Of a DNA stretch of 64,000 bases, positions 44,457-53,638 are shown piece after piece. The notes under the pieces were generated by a model. That model did no database searches, had not been told where the DNA came from, and was given only the letters and a program-made list of their open reading frames with translations. The translations under genes were made by a program, and so were the position numbers. The stretch is from Prevotella sp. (lineage in GTDB: Bacteria; Bacteroidota; Bacteroidia; Bacteroidales; Bacteroidaceae): contig JAFPME010000040.1 of the NCBI GenBank assembly GCA_017402445.1, positions 1-64,000 of the forward strand. The letters are read 5' to 3'. The first letter of the stretch is position 1, and every line of letters begins with the position of its first letter.

Positions 44457-45500
44457 ATGCAAGACTCCTACGTATGTACTTCAGCCATGATGACATGCTC
44501 CTTCGGTATGGGTACCAGCACGCTGACGGTCAATCCTTCGCGGACGGTGATGCTGCAAGGAAAGCAACGTGCCAACATCGGTGACTATATCCCATCGATA
44601 AATATAGGCCCCTTCGGAATGTGCTCAGCACCCTCAAATCCATCTGTCATCTCAGCAACAGCCGCCGCCATGGGTGTGCCAACCCCCATGCCCTGTTTTC
44701 CAGTTATAACCACTCCATGGTTTCCAGGCAAGCCAGACGTGCTGATTCAAGGAATGCCTGCACTGACCCGCTCAAGCAAAAACATGTGCGTGTGGCTTGG
44801 ACAAATTACTTTCGTCACTGACGGACAGACCCCGACTCCACCGCCGATGAATATGACACCACGAGGAAAGCTTGACTGTGAACCTAAAGGAAACAGTGCT
44901 GCACTCACAACTGATGAACTCAAAAACCTGTCAGAAGAGGATAAAGAGCATTACAAGAATGATTTGGAAAAGGCAGAGCAAGCTGGTGCCAAAGAACAAC
45001 TGTTAGCTGGCGCTTGGGCAAAAACGGCTGAAGACTATGAACGTAAAGGAGAGGCGGGTAAAGCAGAAATGGCCCGACAGATGGAGGAAAAGAACAGAAA
45101 CATTGCCACTGACAAGAAGAACCAGGCCATTAGCGATGTCAATCGCCAATACCGCGAGACACTCCCTCCTTCTAAGGAAGACTTAGACAAACTAAGCAAC
45201 AGCCAACGACAAGAGTACGAACAGAAACGGACAGCCATCAATGCCGAAAAGCAGAAAGCATACAGAGAAGCGGAAATAGACCGTCAGCTGTCCGACAACG
45301 TAGCCAAAGACATGATGGCCCCAGACAATTATGGTGACCCACGAGAGATGCAAGCCAACAAATCGACGGCCCTTCTTATTAGCGTCACCGGCGCCGCACG
45401 CGAGCAAAGTGCCAAGAAAAAAGCTGACGAGAATGCTTACAACAAGATGAAGCTGCTAAACCAAGAGACACGCCTTCAGATACAACAAGATGGTTGTTAA
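44457..45500 (+). CDS. DUF4280 PAAR-like spike-tip protein with helical C-terminal extension
   Basis: This is a 347-residue protein. Residues 1-125 match DUF4280: SAMMTCSFGMGTSTLTV, then GPFGMCSAPSNPSV, PCFPVITTPWFPGKPDVLIQGMPALT and CVWLGQITFV, a PAAR-like fold that caps VgrG in Bacteroidetes. From 140 to the end is a long charged helical segment (DLEKAEQAGAKEQLLAGAW, EEKNRNIATDKKNQA, YEQKRTAINAEKQKA), probably a coiled coil. The extension has no known toxic motif; it may hold the next gene product. Confidence 0.82.
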   Translation: MQDSYVCTSAMMTCSFGMGTSTLTVNPSRTVMLQGKQRANIGDYIPSINIGPFGMCSAPSNPSVISATAAAMGVPTPMPCFPVITTPWFPGKPDVLIQGMPALTRSSKNMCVWLGQITFVTDGQTPTPPPMNMTPRGKLDCEPKGNSAALTTDELKNLSEEDKEHYKNDLEKAEQAGAKEQLLAGAWAKTAEDYERKGEAGKAEMARQMEEKNRNIATDKKNQAISDVNRQYRETLPPSKEDLDKLSNSQRQEYEQKRTAINAEKQKAYREAEIDRQLSDNVAKDMMAPDNYGDPREMQANKSTALLISVTGAAREQSAKKKADENAYNKMKLLNQETRLQIQQDGC

Positions 45501-45543
45501 TTCCAGATAAAGCCCGACAATCAATATCAAGTTCACCCCCAAC

Positions 45544-47208
45544 ATGCAAATACTACTCGGTGCCAACGCGTCACGTCCTCCGCAGAATACACAAGCAAAA
45601 GAAGATGTGAAAATGGAGAAACGGATTAATGTCGTTTTTTCCCTTTGTCCACCTCAGATGTTGCGTGACCCAGGCGGCGACTTGAAAGAAAAAGGGATAA
45701 TTCACATCATCCAAAAACGCCTCTTGGATTTTGGAACGAATCCGATGAGCTCTGAAAACGACAAAGACGTCTTCGACTATCCTGTTTGGATTGACTGCAG
45801 CGATCTTATTTGGGATACTTGTGCCTGCAAAATGTATTCCGTTGACGACATGATGCGAAAAATGGAAGAAGCGTTGAACAAGATGGAACCATTCTTGAAA
45901 AGTCTGCTGATTTATCGAGATGTCAAAGTAAAGCTTTGCGTGTCAGGATTCAAACCCATTGAGGGTCTTGTCTATGGTTTTTGTAGTCTCTTCGATTACG
46001 AACTGCGTGCATGGGAAGATGACAGGACAGCACAAGAAGAGTATAAGTCTTTTTCCGAATATGCCAAGACAAATTTGGCAAAGACACAGTGGTTTAACCT
46101 TTTTAAGAAAAACGGAAGGTGCTTTGAAGTGGAATATGCCTCCATTCTGGAATTGATAGCACTCTATCAAGAATCCGAGAAAGAACGCCAAGAACGCATC
46201 AAAAAAGAAGAAGAGGCACGTCGTAAGCTGGAACAAGCCATTGAAGAAGAGAACGAACGACGTCGCAAAGTCGCAGAATGGGAAAACGACAAGCAGCGGA
46301 ACCATTGGGTGATTGGCGCATGCATAGTGGGGCTTGTCGTACTTACCGTCGTCGCTGCACCGGTTGCTGTTGCAGCAGGTGCAATAACAGCTGCCACTGC
46401 TACGTCCATCGCCACAGCTGCAGCTACAACTACAGCTGTAGCAACAGCACTTGACGTTGGCCTGCATGTCTATGAGACTGTCCGAGAAGAATTTGACCCA
46501 GACCTCTATAACGATGTTGAAGGCCACGGTAAAGCCGTGCTTACCGATGGTGTTTTCCTACTTCTGAACTGGGAACGAGTGGTTAGCATTTTAAGATTGG
46601 AGCCAGCACTAACAGTGGCCAAAGCAAAGACACTTCCTACCCTGAATAAAGTGGGTGTGTATACTGCTCGTTTCAAGGGATATATTAATGCTGCAAGGAA
46701 CTCCGGCCCGATCATCTTGGAAAGGCTTCAAGAAAGTCTAAGTGTCATGAAAAAAACTGCCGAAGCTCAGCGCGAAAGTTTGCGGACGCAAATCACTAAT
46801 CTATGCGGGAAAGGCGTCAATGCCGAGAAAGTTTCTCAAGCATATATAGAGGGACGAATCTCACCACAAATGTCACTTAAAAGGGTTAAACAGAATGGAG
46901 GCGGGTCATTAAAACGCAGGGATGATGTAAAGTCTTTGATAGATTTGGGTAAAAAGATTCGGGAAACAGATACAGCCATCGCCATGAAAGAAGCAGAAAT
47001 CATAGACTTCAAAAACTCTTTCATCTCATTGGGTGATATTGTGAGTGGTATTCCAAAAGCCTATAATCTTAGTATGGAATGGGCAGGGAATGCCATTACA
47101 GTTGACGGTTTCACGAATGGCTACAAATTAACATCGTATGAAAAACTTCAATCATCCGTTCCAGATATCGATGAAGATACGAGATTGAAAAATATTTCTA
47201 TCTATTGA
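45544..47208 (+). CDS. Putative membrane-active T6SS effector
   Basis: This is a 554-residue protein; an inner start at MEKRINVVFSL (45613) is possible. There is an unknown N-terminal domain to about 215, then a charged coiled coil (ESEKERQERIKKEEEARRKLE). A hydrophobic pair of segments follows, near 258-300 (VIGACIVGLVVLTVVAAPVAVAAGAITAATA), then a further helical region. The order spike-PAAR-this gene-small unknown gene is that of an effector-immunity cassette. A hydrophobic hairpin after a coiled coil resembles pore-forming or membrane-inserting effectors, but no named toxin family is recognised. Relatively AT-rich. Confidence 0.5.
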   Translation: MQILLGANASRPPQNTQAKEDVKMEKRINVVFSLCPPQMLRDPGGDLKEKGIIHIIQKRLLDFGTNPMSSENDKDVFDYPVWIDCSDLIWDTCACKMYSVDDMMRKMEEALNKMEPFLKSLLIYRDVKVKLCVSGFKPIEGLVYGFCSLFDYELRAWEDDRTAQEEYKSFSEYAKTNLAKTQWFNLFKKNGRCFEVEYASILELIALYQESEKERQERIKKEEEARRKLEQAIEEENERRRKVAEWENDKQRNHWVIGACIVGLVVLTVVAAPVAVAAGAITAATATSIATAAATTTAVATALDVGLHVYETVREEFDPDLYNDVEGHGKAVLTDGVFLLLNWERVVSILRLEPALTVAKAKTLPTLNKVGVYTARFKGYINAARNSGPIILERLQESLSVMKKTAEAQRESLRTQITNLCGKGVNAEKVSQAYIEGRISPQMSLKRVKQNGGGSLKRRDDVKSLIDLGKKIRETDTAIAMKEAEIIDFKNSFISLGDIVSGIPKAYNLSMEWAGNAITVDGFTNGYKLTSYEKLQSSVPDIDEDTRLKNISIY

Positions 47209-47212
47209 GTCA

Positions 47213-48250
47213 ATGCTTCACACTCTTACAGTATCCTGCCAGACGCCATTCCCCTATCCTGTCAAACTTTTGCTCATTGGACTGTTTGATACGGAGGGGA
47301 AAGGTATTGAAACTGTCATTGAGAACCAATGCACCAAGGTGTGGGGTGAGCGTTCCTCTTTTGACATAGTAAGCAGCCGGAAGTATCCTTTCCCAGTCAG
47401 ACTTGTCGCTATGTGGGTATCGGCTGCAGAACAGTGCTGCTATCGTGCAGATTTTTCCATAGACACACAAAGAGCTGAAGCAATTATAAACGAGCATAAG
47501 TGTCTGACATCAGAGCTTCGCATGGAATATCTCACCATCGGAATAGCTCCGTTTGGGGGGGTGGCAGTTTGGCTGTCTTCTTATGAAGAATCGTTACTGC
47601 TGAATTGGGAAAAGGCCATACAAATATCCCAGAATAATCAAATCGGGAGAGACAGAGTGGTAACCATCTGCCAGGAGCTGTTTTCAACCTATTATGAAGC
47701 TCAAAGCAGTTTAGCAAATAATGGCCTGCCATCACAGAATCTGTTTGAAAGGCGAATGACGAAGTACGACTATCGTTTCGTTGCATTAGAGGAGTACTAT
47801 GACGGCCAAGACTGGCGAGCCTATTCTGATGAAGATCTGTATTATGACGACTTGGATCTTGACAGTATATACGTACTTCGTCTTGACGGTACGTTAGACA
47901 AGAGAGCCGGCTTCGAATTGCTCAATTATCATCATGCAGGTGTACCAAGCAGGATTTCCGTGAAATGGCATAGTGGAAAGGCACAATATTCAGCTTATTT
48001 TTGGCTTGAACTATTAGGCAGCATGAGAATGTTTGAACGCTTTTTCATTATAGATTCTCTAAGGCCCGCCGATTTGTTACTTCGCCTTGATAGTCGTGCG
48101 CAACGTTATGAACTGGCATTGAGTCGTGCGGGGGAACAGACTATTTCCAGTTTTAATGATGAAGCCTATCAAGCCATTGTTTTTCGTGACGGCCGAGAAT
48201 TTTACCGAACTCCAAATTATAATCAACCCGACGGAGCCTGGGTATGGTAA
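47213..48250 (+). CDS. Putative immunity protein, possibly DUF2931-like
   Basis: This is a 345-residue protein starting four bases after the effector candidate. Motifs include YPFPVRLVAMWVSAAEQCCYRADFSID and YLTIGIAPFGGVAVWLSS. These resemble, by memory, the DUF2931-type proteins that often sit beside Bacteroidetes T6SS effectors; this match is tentative. No signal peptide is seen. It is the most AT-rich gene of the locus. If the upstream gene is a toxin, this is its natural neutraliser, but a structural or adaptor role cannot be excluded. Confidence 0.45.
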   Translation: MLHTLTVSCQTPFPYPVKLLLIGLFDTEGKGIETVIENQCTKVWGERSSFDIVSSRKYPFPVRLVAMWVSAAEQCCYRADFSIDTQRAEAIINEHKCLTSELRMEYLTIGIAPFGGVAVWLSSYEESLLLNWEKAIQISQNNQIGRDRVVTICQELFSTYYEAQSSLANNGLPSQNLFERRMTKYDYRFVALEEYYDGQDWRAYSDEDLYYDDLDLDSIYVLRLDGTLDKRAGFELLNYHHAGVPSRISVKWHSGKAQYSAYFWLELLGSMRMFERFFIIDSLRPADLLLRLDSRAQRYELALSRAGEQTISSFNDEAYQAIVFRDGREFYRTPNYNQPDGAWVW

Positions 48251-48372
48251 TATCCCATACATAAAAAAAACGATTCAGATAACGTTGTTTATTTTATATG
48301 GTAGTGTGTAAGATGTTACCCCGTGGTTCTAAAACTAATAAAAAAAAAATATAACATAAAACAATAACAATT

Positions 48373-48699
48373 ATGACAGACCAGGAATTTTATCAAGACG
48401 AGTTTATCGTGCTGTTGACGATTGACGGCACATCCTATGATGAGATTGAAGTGAAGGTGACAGACCCGAACAAGACGATTCGGGACCAGATCAACAGCAT
48501 CGTGCAGGTGTTCGAACTTCCCAAGATGGACAACGGCGGCAACCCCATCCAGTACTTGCTCGGCAAGCTGATGGAAAACGACGAAGAGCCCGTCATCTTG
48601 GAATTCGAGGATGAGAACGGCCGCGAGATGGCTCTGATAGACTATGATATCCAGCCTTTGGACCATCTGCACCTGATTTCTGTTCCCATTGCTGGCTGA
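48373..48699 (+). CDS. Ubiquitin-like beta-grasp modifier
   Basis: This is a 108-residue protein. The pattern FIVLLTIDGTSYDEIEVKV, then TIRDQINSIVQVFELP, PIQYLLGKLMEND, EEPVILEF and DYDIQPLDHLHLISVPIAG follows the beta-grasp order: two strands, helix, two short strands, final strand. The C-terminus is exactly Ala-Gly with no extension, so it would be ready for activation without processing. It sits directly before an E2 and upstream of E1, JAMM and RING-like genes in the same operon. YukD-like and bacterial ubiquitin-like proteins share this layout. A gap of 122 bases precedes it. Confidence 0.75.
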   Translation: MTDQEFYQDEFIVLLTIDGTSYDEIEVKVTDPNKTIRDQINSIVQVFELPKMDNGGNPIQYLLGKLMENDEEPVILEFEDENGREMALIDYDIQPLDHLHLISVPIAG

Positions 48700-48750
48700 A
48701 AAGAGTCATCATCAAGACAATAGTAATAACCTTGCTAAAACCTATCGACT

Positions 48751-49413
48751 ATGAATCCAATGTTGAATAACTTCAATCTGAAAGAACTGAAGGGACGCGA
48801 TGCCCGTCTGTTCCAGGAATGGAAAGAGCTGGATGCACTTTGCAGCAAACGGAAACAGCAGAGCCCGAATCCGTTCAAGCCTTCTCTTTCGTATATCATA
48901 CGCAGGAAGAACGTCATCGGACTGCCTACAGAGTTTGAAATCTGGTATCGTTGCAAGAGCATCGTCGGCGTGGAAGAGACGGAACCGCCTCGCAAGCCCA
49001 TCTTCGGCGACTTGCACAAGATGAGCGTCGTGCTGCCCAACAACTATCCTTCCGCCGACGGCAATCCCGTGTTTACGTTCATTACAGACATCTGGCACCC
49101 GAACATCCGCCACTCCGGCAGTTTCAAGGGACATGTCTGTCTGACCATCAAAGAAATGGGCGTGCTGGCCAGCATCAAGGATCTGGTGTTGCGTGTGGAA
49201 CGCTATCTGAAGTATCAGATGTACCACGCCCAGAACACCTATCCTTACCCAGAGGATCAGGGCGTGGCCGAGTGGGTCCGCGAAGAAGGTGAGCCCAACG
49301 GTTGGGTGAAGTTCGCGCAGGACAGCGCCGAACCGGCCCCCACTCCACCTCAGCAGTCATCCGACAACAATGAAGAAAAACCTCGGAAACCCAAAGTGTC
49401 GTTGAGTATATGA
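48751..49413 (+). CDS. E2 ubiquitin-conjugating enzyme-like protein
   Basis: The 220-residue protein has a UBC core at about residues 15-165. It includes LPNNYPSADGNPVFTFITDIWHPNI (YP...P.v.F), then GSFKGHVCL, so the eukaryotic-type HPNI...G.VCL motif is present with Cys130 as the expected thioester cysteine. EFEIWYRCKSI corresponds to the central strands. A Pro/Ser-rich tail (residues 190-220) follows. Its TGA overlaps the ATG of the next gene. It should accept the beta-grasp modifier from the E1 at 56080 and pass it to a target, perhaps with the RING-like protein. Confidence 0.85.
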   Translation: MNPMLNNFNLKELKGRDARLFQEWKELDALCSKRKQQSPNPFKPSLSYIIRRKNVIGLPTEFEIWYRCKSIVGVEETEPPRKPIFGDLHKMSVVLPNNYPSADGNPVFTFITDIWHPNIRHSGSFKGHVCLTIKEMGVLASIKDLVLRVERYLKYQMYHAQNTYPYPEDQGVAEWVREEGEPNGWVKFAQDSAEPAPTPPQQSSDNNEEKPRKPKVSLSI

Positions 49414-50483
49414 AAAAAACACTGTTCTTATTCGTATTGTTGTTCACGCTGGCCTCGACAGCTCTGGCTGACGAACAGAAAAAGATAACGCTGAACGGCG
49501 ACCATCCGCAGGAAACCATAACGCTGGCCTACGCGAACATCTTCGTCTCGCTTGCCGAGAACGACGGCGAGAGCGGAAAGGTGAAGATCGAGATTGAGAA
49601 CCTGGACGAATCCAACGTGTTGGTGCTCTTCGACCGTGCCTACGATGAAAAGACGATCAAGAAGATGCCGACGTCGATTACATTCGACAAGACATTTGGC
49701 GGAACAAAGAACAAGCGTGTCATCGAGCCTTACAGCGGCGACGGCGACCGCGTCATCCTGTTCCGTCCTTCCGACAAGTACGACCTGCCCCTGCTGTCCG
49801 TTTCGAACGGAAGTGCGCAGGTCTGCCGCCTTCCCATCTATATCGGCAAATACAAGGGAAAGAAGATGAACAAGGTCCTGCTGTTAGAAAAACAGATCAT
49901 CGAGCTGAACATCGAGGCCGAGTTCAAGCCCAGTGCGGAATACCTGGGGCTGAAGGACAAGTGCGACAACCTGGAAAGGGAGATCTCGCGCGCCGTGCTG
50001 TGCACGAATCCGAAGCACAAACCATCGCTGGACCGTCAGCGAGTCGGCTATGTCAACAAGATTGATGCCTTGAAGAAAGACATCGACGAAGCCATAGCCC
50101 GACACAACTGGACTCCCTCCGACAACGGATATGTGCGCTACACGGCTTTGAAGAAGACCTTGGACAGCATCGATCTCGATTCGCGCGAGCGTGACTGCGG
50201 ACGCCATAAGGCAGCCAGTGGCGGCGGCGGTGGCGGCCACAAGTGCAGTTACTGTTCGCTGTCCTTGCAGCAGATATACCACAAGCTGGACGATCTGTAC
50301 AAGAGGATCTACAGCAGTTCCGACCGCAAGGCGGCCAAGAAGGCCGTCATGAGTCAGGTGAACGCCCTTTATCGGTGCTGCACGGATGCCTCTTGCAGCA
50401 AGCATGCAGCGCAGTGGAAGAGCGGCGGCGATGGTTATAAGTCGAAGATAACAGAGCGTTATAATCGTATCAACGGAATATGA
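49410..50483 (+). CDS. Periplasmic protein of the ubiquitin-like/T6SS locus (paralogue 1)
   Basis: The 357-residue protein has a signal peptide (KKTLFLFVLLFTLASTALA) and no membrane segment. A beta domain at about 22-165 contains VLVLFDRAYDE, SNGSAQVCRLPIYIGKYKGKKMNKVLLLE. These elements recur in the next gene product (VAVVMFDRTGN, TSGSKAQLSIPLYLAHYEGKRHYKVF), so the two are paralogues. A helical part follows, then a Gly-rich stretch and a Cys/His-rich region (HKCSYCSLS ... CCTDASCSKH) that could bind metal or form disulfides. It overlaps its neighbours by ATGA on both sides. Probably part of the envelope complex. Confidence 0.65.
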   Translation: MKKTLFLFVLLFTLASTALADEQKKITLNGDHPQETITLAYANIFVSLAENDGESGKVKIEIENLDESNVLVLFDRAYDEKTIKKMPTSITFDKTFGGTKNKRVIEPYSGDGDRVILFRPSDKYDLPLLSVSNGSAQVCRLPIYIGKYKGKKMNKVLLLEKQIIELNIEAEFKPSAEYLGLKDKCDNLEREISRAVLCTNPKHKPSLDRQRVGYVNKIDALKKDIDEAIARHNWTPSDNGYVRYTALKKTLDSIDLDSRERDCGRHKAASGGGGGGHKCSYCSLSLQQIYHKLDDLYKRIYSSSDRKAAKKAVMSQVNALYRCCTDASCSKHAAQWKSGGDGYKSKITERYNRINGI

Positions 50484-51874
50484 TCACATCAAGGTTTTCC
50501 TGCTTGACACTCTTTTTCCTGCTTGCATTGACGGCACAGGCTAAAGACGTGAAAGACACGCTCTACTCAAGTGGTGGCGACCGCATCATAGTGAACTATT
50601 CCATTGTTCAAAACGGCGGCCAGGTGTCGGTGCGTTTTCAAGGTGTGCACAAGAAATTAGGGCAGAAACATCAGGAGAAATACAAGAAGCTGAACGAAGT
50701 GGCTGTTGTCATGTTCGACAGGACCGGCAACTACAGCGACATCAAGTTTGACGGAATGACCGCCGATGCCTTCATGGTGCCTTCAAACCTGAACTACTCC
50801 AAGTCGTCCGACGGCTATTTCCTGTTGCAGGACGAACCGTCTCTTTCCTTCAGTCTGACATCGGGCAGCAAGGCCCAGCTAAGCATTCCACTCTATCTTG
50901 CCCATTATGAAGGCAAACGCCACTACAAGGTTTTTGCCAAATGCGGTGACCTTCAACTGACATCAAGCGGAGAGAACCGCCGTAGCAGCAGCCCTTCGTA
51001 TGGTACAAGTGAGGTGACGATGGAGACGGTATCGTCTGCAGCAGAAGAGGAAGTGCTGGTTGACGAAGGCATGTCGCCCGTCGACGAGGCCGCCATCAGA
51101 ATCAATTCGCTCAACTCCATGCTTGAACGAGCCAACAAGTTCCCGTTGTCTGAGGACCTGACGCACGAGGCACAGATGCTTCGCGAACTGCGTTTCAAGG
51201 TGACCGACCCTGAGACTTCGGCACAGATTAACAAGGCTCTGGAGAACTATGAAAACAAGAAACAAGAGCTGGAAAGCCAGGCCGACGCCAACCAACAACA
51301 AGCCGCTGCTGCACAGGCCGCTGCTGCTCAGGCACAACAGGCCCGTGCCGATTCCATTGCAGCGGCACAGGCAGAGCAGTCGTCGAAAGACAAAAAGGAC
51401 ATGATGTGGCTGATTGGCGGACTCGGTGCCCTGACGGTTTTGTTCATGGGTGTCAAGCAGGTGGTTCAAAGCATCAAGAACAACAAGATGCAGAAGCAGA
51501 TGATGGATTCCATCAAGCAAGCACAGAGTGCCGCCCAGCGTGCTACTCAGGAAGCCATGAACGGTGCCAATCCGCTGAATGGGATAAACACTCCGCAAGG
51601 AGGAGCCAATCCCCTGAACCAAATGGCGCAGAAAGTACAGCAGGAAGGTAAGCGCGCCATGAGCAAGGAGGCCGAAGCTGCGAAGAAACGGCTGATGGAA
51701 ATGCGCAAGGGCAAGAATGCCCCAGACATGGAGCAGAGTCAGGCAAAGGCAGAATCCAAGACGCCCCCGTCGCCCAAGCCTCACCGTCCTTCCATGAATG
51801 ATGTGATTCCGTCAAAATACAAGCGTTGGCGGAAACCAGGACAAGAGAATAACAATAATAATGTTTCAATTTGA
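50480..51874 (+). CDS. Signal peptide-coiled coil-TM protein of the locus (paralogue 2)
   Basis: This is a 464-residue protein. A signal peptide (SCLTLFFLLALTAQA) leads into a periplasmic beta domain related to that of the preceding gene (about 22-155). Next are a helical region and an Ala/Gln-rich coiled coil (QQQAAAAQAAAAQAQQARADS, about 270-300), a membrane helix MWLIGGLGALTVLFMGV (about 308-325), and a 140-residue, Met/Gln/Asn-rich, mostly disordered cytosolic tail. The layout (outside domain, one helix, inside tail) equals that of the JAMM and vWA-RING proteins that follow. It may help form the trans-envelope platform that replaces TssJLM. Confidence 0.65.
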   Translation: MITSRFSCLTLFFLLALTAQAKDVKDTLYSSGGDRIIVNYSIVQNGGQVSVRFQGVHKKLGQKHQEKYKKLNEVAVVMFDRTGNYSDIKFDGMTADAFMVPSNLNYSKSSDGYFLLQDEPSLSFSLTSGSKAQLSIPLYLAHYEGKRHYKVFAKCGDLQLTSSGENRRSSSPSYGTSEVTMETVSSAAEEEVLVDEGMSPVDEAAIRINSLNSMLERANKFPLSEDLTHEAQMLRELRFKVTDPETSAQINKALENYENKKQELESQADANQQQAAAAQAAAAQAQQARADSIAAAQAEQSSKDKKDMMWLIGGLGALTVLFMGVKQVVQSIKNNKMQKQMMDSIKQAQSAAQRATQEAMNGANPLNGINTPQGGANPLNQMAQKVQQEGKRAMSKEAEAAKKRLMEMRKGKNAPDMEQSQAKAESKTPPSPKPHRPSMNDVIPSKYKRWRKPGQENNNNNVSI

Positions 51875-51880
51875 CGTGTT

Positions 51881-53638
51881 ATGAAAACATCAAACGCACT
51901 TGCGATGATTGCTTTGCTCTTCTTCTTGGCAGGTGGACAGGTGCATGCACTTCCATCCAAGAAAGGCAAAAACACATCGAACAAAGAAGACGCGACGGTG
52001 GTCGTAGAAGAATTCCGCAAACATGTGGAGACCGTTCCCTATTTTTCTGACACAGCTCTGACAGCAGTCCGAAACCAGATTGACGAGCACATCAAGTGCC
52101 TCAAGAACTGGAATGACCGCGAGGCATACATCGAGGAGCATCAGCTGAAAGAGTATATTAGCACCTATCGTGATTCGCTGCAATACTATAAGGGCATTGC
52201 AACGGTGCTGATTGACAATTTCCTCAAACAACACAAAGTCGGTCCCGATGAAGAACAGGAGTGCCTGAACAGCATGAAGGGAATACTGGACGACAAGTTG
52301 GGAGCACGGGAGACAAGCCTGAACCTGCTTGACCGCGAACTCAACACCGTCACAGAAAAGTCATCGTCTGACTGGAAGACCGTTGGATGGATTGCAGGCG
52401 GCATACTGCTTGTAGGTGTGTTGGTGGCAGCCTTCCGGAAGAAAGGAAACCGACCTGCGCCCCCCGCACCTGTCAGGACTGCGCCGACGGGGCAGCCAGG
52501 CGCCGACGGGGGAATCATCGTTCGCCGCAAGACCGCGACCATCTTGAAGAAACAGAGTCTGGAGGATGTGATTGGCAATCCGAACTACCTACAGATAGAT
52601 GTTGCCGATTTCAGCTATGAGTCGGCCGTCCGCCGCATATACATCAAGAACACCTGTATTGTTGACATATATAATATGTATGCAGGAGACATCAGCAACC
52701 CTGACAATGCAAAGGAATATGGATGCATGGTGCTGGGACGCTGGGTCTTTGACAATGAAAGTCAGGAGTACTACGTGTCGTTGGAGCAGATTGTGTTGCC
52801 GGGAGACGATGCAGTGTTTGCTGAGTATGAGCTGAATTTCGGAGGAAAGATCAAGCTGCGCGTGCTGGAACAGTTGCGGAAGCTCCGTCGTGAAACCAAT
52901 TTCCAGTACGACCTGACGTGCTGGGTTCATTCTCATCCCGGGCTTGGTGTCTTCTTCAGCAACTCGGACGTGAGCGTGCAGACGCAGCTGAAACATCCGA
53001 CACACCCCAATTTCCTGACAGCTATCGTCGTGGATGTCCTCACGCCGACACAGGAACTGGGCATCTTCACCTTCCGTCGCGACCAGAACATCAATTCGAA
53101 AAACGACTTGAAACGGCTTTATTCACTGAAAGAATGGTACGAGTGGGCCGTCAAGTCGATGGGTGAAAACATGCCTGATGCCAATGAAGAGTTCCAGCAC
53201 TCCGACTTCTTCGATACACTCTCGGAAGCGAAGTCGTACTATGATGTTTGCAAGTGCGTGTTGCTGAATCGTGAGATTATCGTAGACATGTGCATGTCGA
53301 TGAGTGCACAGAGCAGCGGATTCGTCGGATATGTCCATGGACGCTCCTATCAGAAAGACCAAAAAGTGGAGCATCTGGCTGAACTGCTATCGAACAACGA
53401 ATCGGTGTCGAAGCTCGACTTGGTCGGCTGTTTTGTCACTGATACACATTTCAGCATTCCGACCATCCGGAAAGCTGTGGAGAACAACTTGGAGAAAATG
53501 AACTTCGTCCTGTTCTACTCACCTGTAACAGGTGTGCTGACGACGATACCCGTCATCGACGGAAAGCTGGCAACGGATGAGAATTATTACGGAGAAAAAC
53601 AATTAGAAGACCTGAAGATATGGACAAGAAAAAAGTAG
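51881..53638 (+). CDS. Membrane-anchored JAMM/MPN+ isopeptidase (deubiquitinase-like)
   Basis: This is a 585-residue protein. A signal peptide (1-24) is followed by a helical periplasmic domain to 165, a membrane helix WIAGGILLVGVLVAAF (170-185) and a Pro-rich linker. The cytosolic JAMM domain spans about 240-430. All zinc-metalloprotease signature residues are present: Glu279 in EYGCMVLG, His350 and His352 in WVHSHPG, then Ser360 and Asp363 in FFSNSD, an exact HxHx7Sx2D. Such enzymes cut ubiquitin-like proteins from targets. With the modifier already ending in Gly, its job is probably deconjugation. A second domain (about 440-585) looks like a degenerate MPN copy. It overlaps the next gene by 19 bases. 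Confidence 0.85.
   Translation: MKTSNALAMIALLFFLAGGQVHALPSKKGKNTSNKEDATVVVEEFRKHVETVPYFSDTALTAVRNQIDEHIKCLKNWNDREAYIEEHQLKEYISTYRDSLQYYKGIATVLIDNFLKQHKVGPDEEQECLNSMKGILDDKLGARETSLNLLDRELNTVTEKSSSDWKTVGWIAGGILLVGVLVAAFRKKGNRPAPPAPVRTAPTGQPGADGGIIVRRKTATILKKQSLEDVIGNPNYLQIDVADFSYESAVRRIYIKNTCIVDIYNMYAGDISNPDNAKEYGCMVLGRWVFDNESQEYYVSLEQIVLPGDDAVFAEYELNFGGKIKLRVLEQLRKLRRETNFQYDLTCWVHSHPGLGVFFSNSDVSVQTQLKHPTHPNFLTAIVVDVLTPTQELGIFTFRRDQNINSKNDLKRLYSLKEWYEWAVKSMGENMPDANEEFQHSDFFDTLSEAKSYYDVCKCVLLNREIIVDMCMSMSAQSSGFVGYVHGRSYQKDQKVEHLAELLSNNESVSKLDLVGCFVTDTHFSIPTIRKAVENNLEKMNFVLFYSPVTGVLTTIPVIDGKLATDENYYGEKQLEDLKIWTRKK

Noticed and set aside
48373..48699. The beta-grasp protein as a YukD/EsaB part of a type VII system
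   Set aside because: No WXG100 protein, EssC ATPase or other type VII gene is present, while an E2, E1 and JAMM enzyme are in the same operon.
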